Source of the DNA: Candidatus Ideonella esbjergensis
GTDB lineage: Bacteria > Pseudomonadota > Gammaproteobacteria > Burkholderiales > Burkholderiaceae_C
Direction of reading: 5' to 3'
DNA length: 64,000 nt
Assembly (NCBI GenBank): GCA_016710065.1
Contig: JADJLP010000001.1
Span: 1,719,001-1,783,000, forward strand
Part shown: piece by piece, positions 7,583-15,775 of the stretch
Layout: the number at the start of each line of letters is the position of its first letter
Numbering within the stretch: position 1 is the stretch's first letter
Position numbers and translations under genes: made by a program
Notes under the pieces: generated by a model
Seen by the model: the letters and a program-made list of their open reading frames with translations, nothing else
Databases searched by the model: none
What the model was told of the DNA's origin: nothing

Positions 7583-7845
7583 CCCTGTTCTTCAACAAGG
7601 ACGCACGCAAGTCCGCGGCCGACGCGTTGAAGAAGGCGTCGTGGCTGCTCGCTGCAACCAATGCGTACCTTGGCTTGGCCAAGGAATCGGCGGCCTACCT
7701 GGCCGTTGTCATCGTCGGCTGGTTGGTCGCGCAGACCCTGGCCGTCGTCCTCCTCAGCCTCGAGGAGGAACAGGGCTCGCAAGAGCCTGAGGAGCAGGGA
7801 CATGCAAGACCTCCTGGCATCGTTGGCAAGCGCGCTCAACAATGA
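7528..7845 (+). CDS. Small membrane protein (105 aa)
   Basis: Starts MATRKTKHPPKGEQRRRLTL, strongly basic, followed by a helix and one clear transmembrane segment (ESAAYLAVVIVGWLVAQTLA, then VVLLSL) at about residues 50-75, and a charged Glu-rich tail. Positive-inside charge puts the N-terminus in the cytoplasm. AAAGGAA precedes the start but is folded in a hairpin. It overlaps the start of the next membrane-protein gene, suggesting co-translation and a two-subunit membrane complex of unknown role. Confidence 0.6.
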   Translation: MATRKTKHPPKGEQRRRLTLFFNKDARKSAADALKKASWLLAATNAYLGLAKESAAYLAVVIVGWLVAQTLAVVLLSLEEEQGSQEPEEQGHARPPGIVGKRAQQ

Positions 7846-7990
7846 CCCCGTCCTGGCCACCTACGCGCTCGCGTGGGTGGTCCTCGACCTGTGGGGAGCT
7901 GCTGCCCTGGTCCTCGCGTATCGCAGCCGCCTGCATGAGCGGGCCGGCCAACTCGACCCGAGGCCGCATCGCCTGTTCCCTCACCGGTGA
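7802..7990 (+). CDS. Small membrane protein (62 aa)
   Basis: Starts MQDLLASLASALNNDPVLAT; one hydrophobic segment (YALAWVVLDLWGAAALVLAY) at about residues 20-40 followed by a basic tail (RSRLHERAGQLDPRPHRLFP). GAGGAGCAGGG upstream of ATG 7802 is a strong ribosome site lying inside the preceding gene. Together with the 7528 product it may form a small membrane pair; no family recognised. Confidence 0.55.
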   Translation: MQDLLASLASALNNDPVLATYALAWVVLDLWGAAALVLAYRSRLHERAGQLDPRPHRLFPHR

Positions 7991-8014
7991 CGCCGCCGTA
8001 CGGCGCACCCCGAC

Positions 8015-8047
8015 ATGCCCTGCACGATCACCCGATCTGCAGGGCAT
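8015..8047. terminator. Strong hairpin between convergent genes
   Basis: ATGCCCTGCA (8015-8024) and TGCAGGGCAT (8038-8047) are perfect 10-base arms around a 13-base loop. It lies between the plus-strand gene ending at 7990 and the minus-strand gene ending at 8067, the position of a bidirectional terminator. No long T-run follows. Confidence 0.5.
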
Positions 8048-8066
8048 CGTCGTTTCTGCAGACCCC

Positions 8067-8291
8067 TCACCGCCAGTTGCGGACGAAGGGCCGCACCCTC
8101 CAAACGATGCCATCCGCGCTGCTCGCCTCGGCCAGCAGCGTCCGGCAGGCGCCCAGCTTGACGAACCGGAGCTGGCTGTCGAACCGAAAGCCCATGAGCT
8201 GGAGCGCCTGTCTTGAGTAGCGCTTACGCTGCATGGCGTAGGCCGTCTGTGCGCGCCGCCGCCGTGGCCAATGATCCAGCTGCTGGCTCAT
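8067..8291 (-). CDS. Small basic hypothetical protein (74 aa)
   Basis: Starts MSQQLDHWPRRRRAQTAYAM; very Arg-rich N-terminus, then RQALQLMGFRFDSQLRFVKL and a Trp/Arg-rich end (WRVRPFVRNWR). It begins 17 bases after the thermonuclease stop on the same strand, so it is probably the last gene of the long minus-strand operon. Nucleic-acid binding is possible from charge alone; no family recognised. Confidence 0.5.
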   Translation of the reverse strand: MSQQLDHWPRRRRAQTAYAMQRKRYSRQALQLMGFRFDSQLRFVKLGACRTLLAEASSADGIVWRVRPFVRNWR

Positions 8292-8307
8292 CGCTTCTCG
8301 CTGCGCC

Positions 8308-8871
8308 TCACTGCACCGCTTCGCCGTCCCGCTTCATCCGGCGCCACTCCCAGGGCGGCACCGGTGTCGCGTCGGCCCATAGCCCGAGGCGGGCCTCGCG
8401 CGCATCGGCCTCGAGGCGGAGCAACTGCGGGTCCTTGCTGTACGCCCGATAGACCCAGGCCATGCCGCGCCGAACCTGTTCCTCGCTGACGTCCAGACCG
8501 TCCACCGTCATCGTGACGATGGGCCGCCCATTGCGGTCGACCTCGCGCCACTCGATGTGGACCTGCTTTTTCCAGACGAGCTGACGAAGCGACTGCTCGG
8601 CTCGCAGCCCCCAGGCCTGCCGATGCTCCGGCGCGTCGATCCTGGCCAGCCGCAACCGAAGCGACCGGCCTTCGACGACCGCCGTCGCGGTGTCGCCGTC
8701 CGACACCGCGGTGATCACGACGTCGGCCGCATGGCCGAGCCGGGCGGCCCGGGCTTCGGCATCGGCCGCGGCCTCGCCGGGCCCTTGCGCCCGGGCCGCC
8801 ACCTGCAGCGCCGCACAGGCAAGCACCACGGCCACCGCTCTCGTCACCGACCCCTTTGCCCACACCTTCAC
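8308..8871 (-). CDS. Thermonuclease-family (SNase-like) exported nuclease
   Basis: 187-aa protein with the staphylococcal-nuclease fold: DVVITAVSDGDTATAVVEG (first strand and metal-binding Asp), LRLARIDAPEH (catalytic Arg and Asp), a central helix AWGLRAEQSLRQLVWKK, HIEWREVDRNGR with its Arg, and a C-terminal YRAYSKD...EADAREARLGLW block. The N-terminus after the GTG start (VKVWAKGSVTRAVAVVLACA, then ALQVAARAQ) is a signal peptide, so it should act in the periplasm or outside. GTG 8871 is chosen because GGGGAG lies upstream. Such nucleases are common on conjugative elements; the role here is unknown. Confidence 0.8.
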   Translation of the reverse strand: MKVWAKGSVTRAVAVVLACAALQVAARAQGPGEAAADAEARAARLGHAADVVITAVSDGDTATAVVEGRSLRLRLARIDAPEHRQAWGLRAEQSLRQLVWKKQVHIEWREVDRNGRPIVTMTVDGLDVSEEQVRRGMAWVYRAYSKDPQLLRLEADAREARLGLWADATPVPPWEWRRMKRDGEAVQ

Positions 8872-8881
8872 CACTGCTCCC

Positions 8882-9109
8882 CTATTTCCGCCGGCGACTC
8901 TTGGCGCGTTCCACCCGCTGCAACTGCAGCCGCTGCCGCACCGCAGCCGTGTAGCACCATGCCACATCAAGCGTCTCGGTACTTCGGAGCCCCTTGGCCC
9001 GTAGTTCGATCACTCCGCCGACCACGGTGACGATGACCGCGCGCGGGCCCTTGTCTCGCACCACCGCGCTGGTTTCGCGCGTCACTGGCCGCAGCGACTT
9101 GGTCACCAT
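8882..9109 (-). CDS. Small basic hypothetical protein (75 aa)
   Basis: Starts MVTKSLRPVTRETSAVVRDK; a small beta-rich core (RAVIVTVVGGVIELRAKGLR) followed by ETLDVAWCYTAAVRQRLQLQ and a very basic end (KSRRRK). It ends 10 bases before the thermonuclease start. A longer frame to 9415 exists, but the ATG at 9109 is the best start. No family recognised; the small basic fold would suit a DNA-binding accessory protein. Confidence 0.5.
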   Translation of the reverse strand: MVTKSLRPVTRETSAVVRDKGPRAVIVTVVGGVIELRAKGLRSTETLDVAWCYTAAVRQRLQLQRVERAKSRRRK

Positions 9110-9170
9110 GGCGCACCTGCGTTCGTCTCGGGGATTCTTGCGTTCAACATCGCGCTCTCCTTGCCTGTGG

Positions 9171-9464
9171 TCAGGATCGCATCGCGTGCTGCACCATGAA
9201 GCCCGGCCCGGCAGACGCCTTCCTCCGCAGATCCGCGGCGAGATACGCATCCGGCATGTCATCCGCATTGGCCTCCAGGTGCCCGGGGCAACACCGGCCC
9301 CGGGCTGCGATCTGTGCGAGCACCGGCAACAGCATCCGCAACGCACCGGAAAGTGGCCGGGCGTCGTGATCTGCGAGCCAGCCGCATCCTTCGACCGCCG
9401 GCAGGATCGAGCCACCCTGCCGCGCCCAACGCACGCACGTCACGCACTGCCCTTGCCGGGTCAT
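9171..9464 (-). CDS. Small hypothetical protein (97 aa)
   Basis: Starts MTRQGQCVTCVRWARQGGSI with a CxxC, then a Cys-containing core (GCGWLADHDARPL, RGRCCPGHLEANADDMPDAY). Four to five cysteines could bind a metal. ATG 9464 overlaps the stop of the upstream small gene (ATGA) and has GAAGG upstream, both supporting translation. No family recognised. Confidence 0.5.
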   Translation of the reverse strand: MTRQGQCVTCVRWARQGGSILPAVEGCGWLADHDARPLSGALRMLLPVLAQIAARGRCCPGHLEANADDMPDAYLAADLRRKASAGPGFMVQHAMRS

Positions 9465-9610
9465 CCTTCGACCCCCGCCCAGTCGCCGACGCCGACCATC
9501 TCGGCCCGCTGCAGCATCGCGCGCCCCATCGCGCCGGTCGCTGCGATGAACGCTTCGCGACTGCGAGGCCGCAAGCCACGTTCCGCGCCGTACAACGGTC
9601 GATGGGACAT
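9461..9610 (-). CDS. Very small hypothetical protein (49 aa)
   Basis: Starts MSHRPLYGAERGLRPRSREA at ATG 9610 with GGGAG upstream; an in-frame TTG at 9670 would give 69 aa. The chain continues as a helix (FIAATGAMGRAMLQRAEMVG). Its start overlaps the end of the 9621-9986 frame only if the longer form is used. Coupled to the next gene by ATGA. No family recognised. Confidence 0.4.
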   Translation of the reverse strand: MSHRPLYGAERGLRPRSREAFIAATGAMGRAMLQRAEMVGVGDWAGVEG

Positions 9611-9620
9611 GCCGCTCCCA

Positions 9621-9986
9621 TCACCCAGATCGCACACGAGATCGAATGCCCCCGATCCGTCCCAGCTCAACGATGAGCGTGTCGGCCAGCGCGATGCCGA
9701 ACCCTCCGATCAGGTAGCGATGTGCGGCCGGCACCAGCCGGTCGATCGCGTTGGTCACGCTGGCACCCGGATTGCGCCCCCAGCGCTCCATGTCAACCAG
9801 CAGCAGCCTCGCCAGGCCGGCCCGCTCGAGTACACCGGCCACCGCCAGCACACCGTCCTGCTGTCGAACAGGGACCACGTTGGGGCTGGCGCAGAACAGG
9901 CGCAGGTGGCGGATCAGGGGCTTGCGACATCGGGGGTCCTTCCGGGTCTTCGATGGCCATGATCCGAGCGACCGCGGATACCTCAA
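9621..9986 (-). CDS. Hypothetical protein next to the helicase (up to 121 aa)
   Basis: The central and C-terminal part (VPVRQQDGVLAVAGVLERAG, LARLLLVDMERWGRNPGASV, TNAIDRLVPAAHRYLIGGFG, IALADTLIVEL) has well-formed alternating strands and helices typical of a small alpha/beta domain. The start is uncertain: the frame opens with TTG at 9986, directly after the helicase stop, while an internal GTG would remove about 37 residues. No family recognised. Confidence 0.45.
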   Translation of the reverse strand: MRYPRSLGSWPSKTRKDPRCRKPLIRHLRLFCASPNVVPVRQQDGVLAVAGVLERAGLARLLLVDMERWGRNPGASVTNAIDRLVPAAHRYLIGGFGIALADTLIVELGRIGGIRSRVRSG

Positions 9987-9990
9987 GTGC

Positions 9991-11436
9991 TCATCGAGGT
10001 CGCAGGCGCCGATAGGTGAGCCATTCGTCGAACCCTGCGGACAACCGAATCGACTCCTTCGCGCGGGTCAGCGCGACGTACAGCAGATTCACATCCGCCT
10101 GTTCCACCTCTTCCGCCGTCAGCTCCTTGCCGTCCTCGAAGAACCGCATGAAGTCGTCGGCCAGCCAGACCTGATCGAACTCCAAGCCCTTGGCCTTGTG
10201 CGCCGTCGAGAAGAACACGCCGTCGAAGTCGCTCCAGGCCGCCCTGTCGAGCGCCACGTGCCGCGACTTGATCTGGTCCACCAGTGCCGGCACGCGCCCA
10301 CCGTAGTCCTCGACCACGCGCACCAGGTGCCTAAGCTCAGGGTCGGCGGCATCATCTGCAAGTTGCTGCAGGTCCTCGAAGCTGCCGAAGCTGCGCAGGT
10401 ACGGATCACGGACCTGCCCGCCGCTGCCCGCCCACAGGTAGTAGGCGTCGAGCAGCTTTTCCATTCGGTAGCCTTCGGGGCCTCCCACGAAGTGGTAGCG
10501 ACGGTTGGTCGACAGGAACGAGATGGCTTCCTCGAACACGACCGCGTTCGTCCTGGCCAGCACCGCAAAGGAGCGCTGGGTGTCCACCGTCAGGCGCGTG
10601 GGCACCCGGCCGGCGCCGACGATGTGCAGGGCGTTGTCGAGCTTGAAGTGGTCCAGCAAAGCGTTGGCCATCTGCGCGAGACTCTCCCCGAAACGAAAGC
10701 TGCGCGTGAGCTGCAACCGGTGATCCGCTTCGTGGATCCTCAGGGCATTGGCCGACCCACGGAACGCGAAGATCTGCTGGGCCGAGTCGCCCACCAGCAC
10801 CAGCCCACCGCACTGTCGCCGCACGATGTCGTAGGTGCACATGTTGAGGTCCTGGGCCTCGTCCACAGCGACCAGGTCCTGGCCCCGAAGCATCGGCTCT
10901 TCCATCTGGAAGAGCTTGAGATAGCCGTCATGGGGCAGCCGCAACTCGCCGCCATCGGGCCGGCACATCCGAGCCCAGGTCGCCCTGGCGATCTCGACGA
11001 CGCTTCCCGGATCGGCCAGGCGCTCGGCGATGTCGGTCGGCACGTGCGAGGCATCGATCTGGCTGCTGAGAGAGCCGCACCAGTTCTGAATCGCCTGCAA
11101 CGCAGCGGTGGCCACCAGCGGCCCGCAACGGAACGTCCGCGCCACCGAAGATGCATAGGTCTTGCCCACCCGCTGCGACGCCTCGCCTCCGAAGAGCTCG
11201 GCCGCCTTGCGCCATGCGATGGAGTGTGTGGTGCGACAGTTCACGTTCCGCGGCATGCGCGCCGCCGCTTCCAACTGGATCGACTTGTTGAAAGCGAGGT
11301 AGAGGATGCGGCTGCGCGGACGCGCGCTGGCGTACAGGCCGAGCGTCGTCGTCTTTGCCGCACCGGCTCCAGCCTCCACGACCAGCGACCCAGCATCGCT
11401 GGCGACGATGCGTTCCTGTTCCTCGGTCGGCTGCAC
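9991..11436 (-). CDS. UvrD/Rep-like superfamily 1 DNA helicase
   Basis: 481-aa protein. The N-terminus MQPTEEQERIV holds the Q motif; Walker A GAGAAKT is at 23-29; motif Ia YLAFNKS about 47; motif II DEAQD at 192-196; motif III VGDSAQQIFAFRG about 215; motif IV/V FSTAHKAKGLEFDQVWLAD near 405; motif VI LLYVALTRAKESI near 450. This pattern is a 3'-5' superfamily 1A helicase of the compact Fbh1/UvrD-like type, shorter than UvrD. Downstream of the PRTRC cassette on the same strand and probably cotranscribed. Likely an element-borne repair or replication helicase. Confidence 0.85.
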   Translation of the reverse strand: MQPTEEQERIVASDAGSLVVEAGAGAAKTTTLGLYASARPRSRILYLAFNKSIQLEAAARMPRNVNCRTTHSIAWRKAAELFGGEASQRVGKTYASSVARTFRCGPLVATAALQAIQNWCGSLSSQIDASHVPTDIAERLADPGSVVEIARATWARMCRPDGGELRLPHDGYLKLFQMEEPMLRGQDLVAVDEAQDLNMCTYDIVRRQCGGLVLVGDSAQQIFAFRGSANALRIHEADHRLQLTRSFRFGESLAQMANALLDHFKLDNALHIVGAGRVPTRLTVDTQRSFAVLARTNAVVFEEAISFLSTNRRYHFVGGPEGYRMEKLLDAYYLWAGSGGQVRDPYLRSFGSFEDLQQLADDAADPELRHLVRVVEDYGGRVPALVDQIKSRHVALDRAAWSDFDGVFFSTAHKAKGLEFDQVWLADDFMRFFEDGKELTAEEVEQADVNLLYVALTRAKESIRLSAGFDEWLTYRRLRPR

Positions 11437-11454
11437 AGGCGCTTCCCCTGCGCG

Positions 11455-11730
11455 CTACCAGGCGGTCCGCCTGTTCACGAACAGCGTCCGCATCCGGCCC
11501 TCGTCCGCCTGGGCCCAGGCACGGAACGACCACGCGCACACGGCAATGTTGGTGAGGTACATGCCAATGCTCCACCACAGGCCCACACGAGCGCTCAACC
11601 CGATCAGCACGATATTGGCAACGATCCAGGTCGCGAAGCCTGCCCGGCGCTTGCGCGCCACCTGGACTTGCCCCAGCAGCGTGAGGACCCAGCCGAGCAC
11701 CTGAAGCGCGTTGACCAACTGACTTTCCAC
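11455..11730 (-). CDS. Small integral membrane protein
   Basis: About 91 aa from GTG 11730 (MESQLVNALQVLGWVLTLLG), with three hydrophobic segments (VLGWVLTLLGQV; FATWIVANIVLIGL; LWWSIGMYLTNIAVCAW) separated by basic loops (VARKRRAG). An ATG-like frame start at 11766 is less likely. The pattern is loosely like PnuC-type half-transporters but far too short to claim that. It lies between the PRTRC ThiF gene and the helicase on the same strand. Confidence 0.5.
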   Translation of the reverse strand: MESQLVNALQVLGWVLTLLGQVQVARKRRAGFATWIVANIVLIGLSARVGLWWSIGMYLTNIAVCAWSFRAWAQADEGRMRTLFVNRRTAW

Positions 11731-11927
11731 GATTGACCATCCCTTCCGTCGATTGCATGGGTTCATTCTTGGCCGTTGTTCGATGCCTTCAAGGGCAGGC
11801 CAGCGGGCCGAACGCCGGATGGCGGCACGGCCACCACGTCCTTGTCATGCTGCCGGGTTCGCTCAGTTCGCGCCAACGGAAAGGCAGCACGCAGCACCCC
11901 CGCTTTTCGGCCGGAACTCTTGGCGAA

Positions 11928-12734
11928 CTACTCGGCCTGCAGGCCGCGGGGCTTCCGCCGCCGGATACCGAAGCGCTTCCACACCGCCGGGTTCACGTCG
12001 ATGGGGCCCGAGCGCTTGGACAACAAGTTGACCAGGACCCCGTGGTGCCTGATCGGTCCCTGGAACAACTCGTAGAGCAACTGCGACGCCCACCGCACAG
12101 CCATGTCGTTGACGAACAGCCCCTGGGCCTGCAACGAGATTCGTACCGAACAGGACGGTGCGTCGTCCTCCTCGCGCTCTTCCAGCAACTGCGGGAACAG
12201 TTCAGTCACGCAGGGCAGCCGCTCCCACTCCTGTCGCTCGGGCAACGGATAGGGCTTGGGCTCACCCAGCACCACCTGCGCGCCGCTCTCGGTGTTTCCC
12301 AGGTCGAGCCAGTAGGTCGCGCGAGCCCCGCGTTGGAACAGGCGTCGATGCAGGTCGCGCCGCGCGCGCGCCGAGTCCACGCAGCTGATGACGATGCTCG
12401 GGCAGCTCCCCTGGTCGGAGACCAGCGACGTGTCGTAGTGACGCGGCACGGCGTCCCAGTCGAGGCCGAAGTACTGGTTCAGCCGGTTGATCGTCACCAC
12501 CGCTTTGTGCAACCCCACATCGGCCGGGCTGTAGATCTGCCGGCCGACATTGGACTCGCTCACCTGATCGCCATCGAAGGCCGTGACGTGCAGACCGTAG
12601 GGGTGACCGAGCGCACGCATCGCAATGTCCAGTCGGGCCAGGCAATTGGCCATCTGCGCGCCGTTGCCGCCAACGCCCACCAGGTGGACCCAGACACGCT
12701 GGCTCAACAGGCTTCGCCCAATGCAGTGTTCCAT
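11928..12734 (-). CDS. PRTRC system ThiF/E1-like protein
   Basis: 268 aa from ATG 12734 (MEHCIGRSLLSQRVWVHLVG). VHLVGVGGNGAQMANCLARL is the Rossmann ATP-binding loop of ThiF/MoeB/E1 enzymes; FDGDQVSESNVGRQIYSPAD is the following Asp/Arg motif that binds the adenylated C-terminus; ISCVDSARARRDL follows. Cysteines in the C-terminal part (PCVTELF, SCSVRI) include a candidate catalytic residue. PRTRC stands for ParB-related, ThiF-related cassette, a plasmid gene set of unknown function defined by co-occurrence. Its substrate, perhaps one of the small PRTRC proteins, is not known. Confidence 0.85.
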   Translation of the reverse strand: MEHCIGRSLLSQRVWVHLVGVGGNGAQMANCLARLDIAMRALGHPYGLHVTAFDGDQVSESNVGRQIYSPADVGLHKAVVTINRLNQYFGLDWDAVPRHYDTSLVSDQGSCPSIVISCVDSARARRDLHRRLFQRGARATYWLDLGNTESGAQVVLGEPKPYPLPERQEWERLPCVTELFPQLLEEREEDDAPSCSVRISLQAQGLFVNDMAVRWASQLLYELFQGPIRHHGVLVNLLSKRSGPIDVNPAVWKRFGIRRRKPRGLQAE

Positions 12735-12946
12735 GTCGCTTCTCGATCCTCTCCCGAAGATCATCGCGGACGAGGCCTCCCGCTCAACCCCTGCGCACCA
12801 AACCTTGACCCACCCGGCGCGGTGCGTGCCGAGCCAGTACAGCCGCCGCATAATGAGGCGCGCATTCGATCCGTCCTTGCTTGTCCTCCCTGGGCAAGGC
12901 CAGATGCGTCTTCGGCGCCTCGGCGTTCTGCGCCGGGGCGCCGCTT

Positions 12947-13570
12947 CTACGCCATGGCGCCTGCCGGCTCGGCGCTCCAAGGATGAGGAAGCTCCCTGAA
13001 CAGGCCGTTCAATGCGAGCCGGAACTTCGCCGTGGGCCGCTCACGGTCGAGATTGCCGAATACACCGCAGACCCGCACGCCCTGGTCGTCCCGATCGTCT
13101 TCGTGCGACCAGAACGCGCCCAGCCGACCGTGTGAGTGAAGGTCGATCGCGACGAGCTCGTGATCGGCCAAGTCTTCGATGCGGTAGCGCACGTGACCGG
13201 GCCCGACCTCGATGGACACATGCATGGTGAGGCGCAAAGCGCCCACGCGCGCGTCGTAGATCAACGCGCCCGCCGCTTCGTTGGGCATGGCCTTGCGCGC
13301 GGCGGTGATGAACTGCTCCAGCAATCCCAAGGGGATCACCCCGAAGGCGAAGCGAATGGCCTCGGTTGCCACCCCGTACGGAAGGTGCATACCGACCTCC
13401 GCAACCCGTGTCGTGCAGTCGAGCCACGGAGTCTTCATCTGCACAAAGAGCCCATTGCGAGCCAGCAGCATGCGCTGCCCGCTCGCGTGCGCCGCCAGCG
13501 CGCCGAACTGAGGCATGGCGACCACCGGGCAACTGGCTCCAATGGCCGCGTCACGTGGGTCAGTCGTCAT
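12947..13570 (-). CDS. PRTRC system protein A (JAB/JAMM fold)
   Basis: 207 aa from ATG 13570, which overlaps the end of protein B by 11 bases. It carries a JAMM metalloprotease signature: NEAAGALIY (upstream Glu), then DLHSHGRLGAFWSHEDD, i.e. HxH-x7-S-x2-D. JAMM enzymes cleave isopeptide or peptide bonds at the C-terminus of ubiquitin-like proteins, so next to a ThiF-like E1 gene this hints at a conjugation or maturation cycle. That is inference: the PRTRC cassette has no known ubiquitin-like substrate. Confidence 0.85.
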   Translation of the reverse strand: MTTDPRDAAIGASCPVVAMPQFGALAAHASGQRMLLARNGLFVQMKTPWLDCTTRVAEVGMHLPYGVATEAIRFAFGVIPLGLLEQFITAARKAMPNEAAGALIYDARVGALRLTMHVSIEVGPGHVRYRIEDLADHELVAIDLHSHGRLGAFWSHEDDRDDQGVRVCGVFGNLDRERPTAKFRLALNGLFRELPHPWSAEPAGAMA

Positions 13571-14315
13571 GCTTGGCATTGCGGGATTGAAGGGCCTCAC
13601 CCAGGGTACGGCCGAGGTCGACCAGCGTCCGCTCCGGAAATTCGGCATGCTTGCCGTCGAGCATGTCTCTCCAGAACCTGTAGGCGCCACCTCGGTACCG
13701 AACAAGCTCGGCGTGCACGTTGGGGTGGGTGAACCAGCTTTCGAAGAAGGCGTTGGTCCACTCATCCAACTTCTCGGCCGAGGCCCGTTCAGGCAGGTCC
13801 ACGTTGCCAACACACACCTGCCCGCTCTCCCAGACGTTGAAGTAAGGCGCGCGAAACAGCTTCGTGCTGTCGGTGGGCCGCGCCGTGCCCTTGATCGCCC
13901 AGACAAACCACTTGCGCGCCGTCGCCACGCTGAACACCAGCCCCGGATGGCTGACGACCTCGGACCGCTCCCCCGCGATGAGTTGGCCCTCGGGACATCT
14001 GAACCACACGCGGCGCCTCGACGGAGGCACCCACCATGCGATCGTGTCAGCGTCCTGGAAGATCAGCTTCTCAGGGATGAATCCGCCTTCGCGCCGCTTG
14101 GTCAACTTGCGGGCTAGACGCTGGACTGCGAATGCCGTCATCGGCCGTCCCGGCAGGATCGTCGCCCCACCGCCCGGAGCCGTCGCGATGTCATGGACCG
14201 TCGCGAACTGCCCCCCGCCCTTGCCTCCGTACACCAAGATCGCTCGACGCAGATGCATTTCAGCCGGTCCTTCCTCGGACACGTTGAACTTCACGTCTCG
14301 TTCATGTGCGTTCAT
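13560..14315 (-). CDS. PRTRC system protein B
   Basis: 251 aa from ATG 14315 (MNAHERDVKFNVSEEGPAEM). The body contains RRAILVYGGKGGGQFATVHD, EKLIFQDADTIAWWVPPSRR, a SEVVSHPGLVFSVATARKWF block and YFNVWESGQVCVGNVDLPER, the pattern of PRTRC protein B. The fold is largely beta and uncharacterised; no catalytic motif is visible. Cassette position between F and A supports the call. Function unknown; it always travels with ThiF, A and ParB-type members. Confidence 0.8.
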   Translation of the reverse strand: MNAHERDVKFNVSEEGPAEMHLRRAILVYGGKGGGQFATVHDIATAPGGGATILPGRPMTAFAVQRLARKLTKRREGGFIPEKLIFQDADTIAWWVPPSRRRVWFRCPEGQLIAGERSEVVSHPGLVFSVATARKWFVWAIKGTARPTDSTKLFRAPYFNVWESGQVCVGNVDLPERASAEKLDEWTNAFFESWFTHPNVHAELVRYRGGAYRFWRDMLDGKHAEFPERTLVDLGRTLGEALQSRNAKHDD

Positions 14316-14335
14316 CGAGTTCGTTCCTTTCACGA

Positions 14336-15334
14336 TCACTTCACGGACCAGTCTCCCTCGCTGAGTTGCCAGATCAAGGTGTCGAGGCCATGCGTCGCAC
14401 GGCACCACGACCGCATGTACTCGAACCAGCCGGTGAGTGCCTCGTGATCCTCGACACCGATCGGAACTTCGCCGCAGGTCTCGAAGTAGTCGCCGCTCTC
14501 GCTCACCATCTGCTCGTAGTCATCGAGCACGCGGCACGTGAGTTCGTCCTCACGGCCCCAGGCCAGGACGCCCGAGTAGCCAACGAAGCGTCCCTCCCGG
14601 AAAGCCCAGTCGTAGCCGGGCGGGTTCATCGCAAGCAGACCCAGCACGCTTTCGATCACACTGGCAATGCGACGGTCCGACGCGGACTCTGCGATCTGCA
14701 GCAATGTCCTCCGGCCGAGCAGCCTCGTTCGGCCTTCCAGCGCCCAGCACGGGAACGTGCTGTCGAACATGGCCCGGGTCACCATGCTGTCGCGCATCGA
14801 CTTGCGCTCCTCGGCATCGTCGCCACAGGCTTCTTCCAGGGCCATTTCCTCGTCGCACTCGCCGTACCAGTAGACGTCGCTGGCGCACTCCATGACGACA
14901 GCGGGCGTGTAGATCGGCAGCGTGCGAAACGCATACCGCTCCAGAGCACGCAACACCGTCCGGCCGAGCCTGGGACGGTGACGTTCCAAGCACTCCAGCG
15001 CAGGCCCCACGCAGCGGACGCCGAAGGACTCGCCACCCCACTCGATCAGGCACGCTGGCCCGACCGCCTGGCTGGCGTCGTTCCCCGTCTCGCGCAGGTG
15101 CATCCCGAAGTACGGCCGGAGCATCCGCAACGCGCCGAGTTCTCGGCGAACCCAACCCTCCAGCACCGTCTGGCAGGTCTTGATGTGGTCGGGACCCGGC
15201 CGGGACGGCATCAAGGCTGCGTCGAAGGCGCCTGCGCGAATCAATGTTCGAGCCAGCAGCGCACCACGGCGCCGCGACGCCTGCGGCACCAAAGTGCAGG
15301 GAATCGATGGGTCGATGGAGGGCAACTGAAACAT
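14336..15334 (-). CDS. PRTRC system protein F
   Basis: 332 aa, starting MFQLPSIDPSIPCTLVPQAS. Middle segments PACLIEWGGESFGVRCVGPA, RALERYAFRTLPIYTPAVVM and C-terminal WCRATHGLDTLIWQLSEGDW fit PRTRC protein F in length and place. A long acidic stretch (YGECDEEMALEEACGDDAEE) lies mid-protein. No known enzymatic motif. The gene follows the C protein and an unassigned frame and ends 21 bases before the B start. Confidence 0.75.
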   Translation of the reverse strand: MFQLPSIDPSIPCTLVPQASRRRGALLARTLIRAGAFDAALMPSRPGPDHIKTCQTVLEGWVRRELGALRMLRPYFGMHLRETGNDASQAVGPACLIEWGGESFGVRCVGPALECLERHRPRLGRTVLRALERYAFRTLPIYTPAVVMECASDVYWYGECDEEMALEEACGDDAEERKSMRDSMVTRAMFDSTFPCWALEGRTRLLGRRTLLQIAESASDRRIASVIESVLGLLAMNPPGYDWAFREGRFVGYSGVLAWGREDELTCRVLDDYEQMVSESGDYFETCGEVPIGVEDHEALTGWFEYMRSWCRATHGLDTLIWQLSEGDWSVK

Positions 15335-15336
15335 GG

Positions 15337-15618
15337 CTAGAACAGTGGCGGATAGAGCGTACCCCGTACCACCATGCGCTCCTGCCGCTCCCCGTGGGGC
15401 TGGCCCCGCACGTCTTCTGCGAACTGGTGGACGATGCTGCTCACGAGAACCAGTTTCGCCTCGCCCATCGCGGCTTCAAGGGCCCCGGCATCGCCCTGTC
15501 CGGGCTGCGCGAGGAACCGATCCAGCCGCGCGGCGTAGCACGCGACCGGATCGTCCTCAGCCCTTGGTGCCGACCGCGCGCTTGAACGCGATTTCCTGGA
15601 CGCCACGGGTGACCTCAC
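15337..15618 (-). CDS. Unassigned small ORF within the PRTRC cassette
   Basis: Frame of up to 93 aa ending 2 bases before the F start. The stretch DDPVACYAARLDRFLAQPGQ and then LEAAMGEAKLVLVSSIVHQF, then VRGTLYPPLF, looks like true protein. Starts are only GTG at 15618 or 15606, both overlapping the end of protein C by 50-62 bases, or a later ATG near MGEAKLVLVS. It fills the C-F gap exactly, which argues for a gene. No family recognised. Confidence 0.5.
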   Translation of the reverse strand: MRSPVASRKSRSSARSAPRAEDDPVACYAARLDRFLAQPGQGDAGALEAAMGEAKLVLVSSIVHQFAEDVRGQPHGERQERMVVRGTLYPPLF

Positions 15619-15763
15619 CGACCTGGGCCTCGGCCGTCAGCAGTTCCGGGTACTGCGCGGCGTAGACCTCCTTGACCTGTTCGACGCTGAGGCCGGGAAT
15701 GTCCGGCAGCGTCATGCCGTTGTACTTGAAGCAACGGGCGAGAGCGGCAACGACGATGGACAT
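15557..15763 (-). CDS. PRTRC system protein C
   Basis: 68 aa (MSIVVAALARCFKYNGMTLP start). The segment LPDIPGLSVEQVKEVYAAQY and then PELLTAEAQVGEV is the hallmark of PRTRC protein C, a very small conserved component of the cassette. Ends TKG. It follows protein E by 12 bases. Its size and compact beta-alpha look make it a candidate substrate of the ThiF-like enzyme, although the C-terminus lacks a Gly-Gly; that idea is speculation. Confidence 0.8.
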   Translation of the reverse strand: MSIVVAALARCFKYNGMTLPDIPGLSVEQVKEVYAAQYPELLTAEAQVGEVTRGVQEIAFKRAVGTKG

Positions 15764-15775
15764 GGTTGCCTCCCT

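Noticed and set aside
9751..11736. 661-codon open plus-strand frame opposite the helicase
   Set aside because: It is the antisense shadow of the UvrD-like helicase; His/Arg/Gln-rich composition and no motif.
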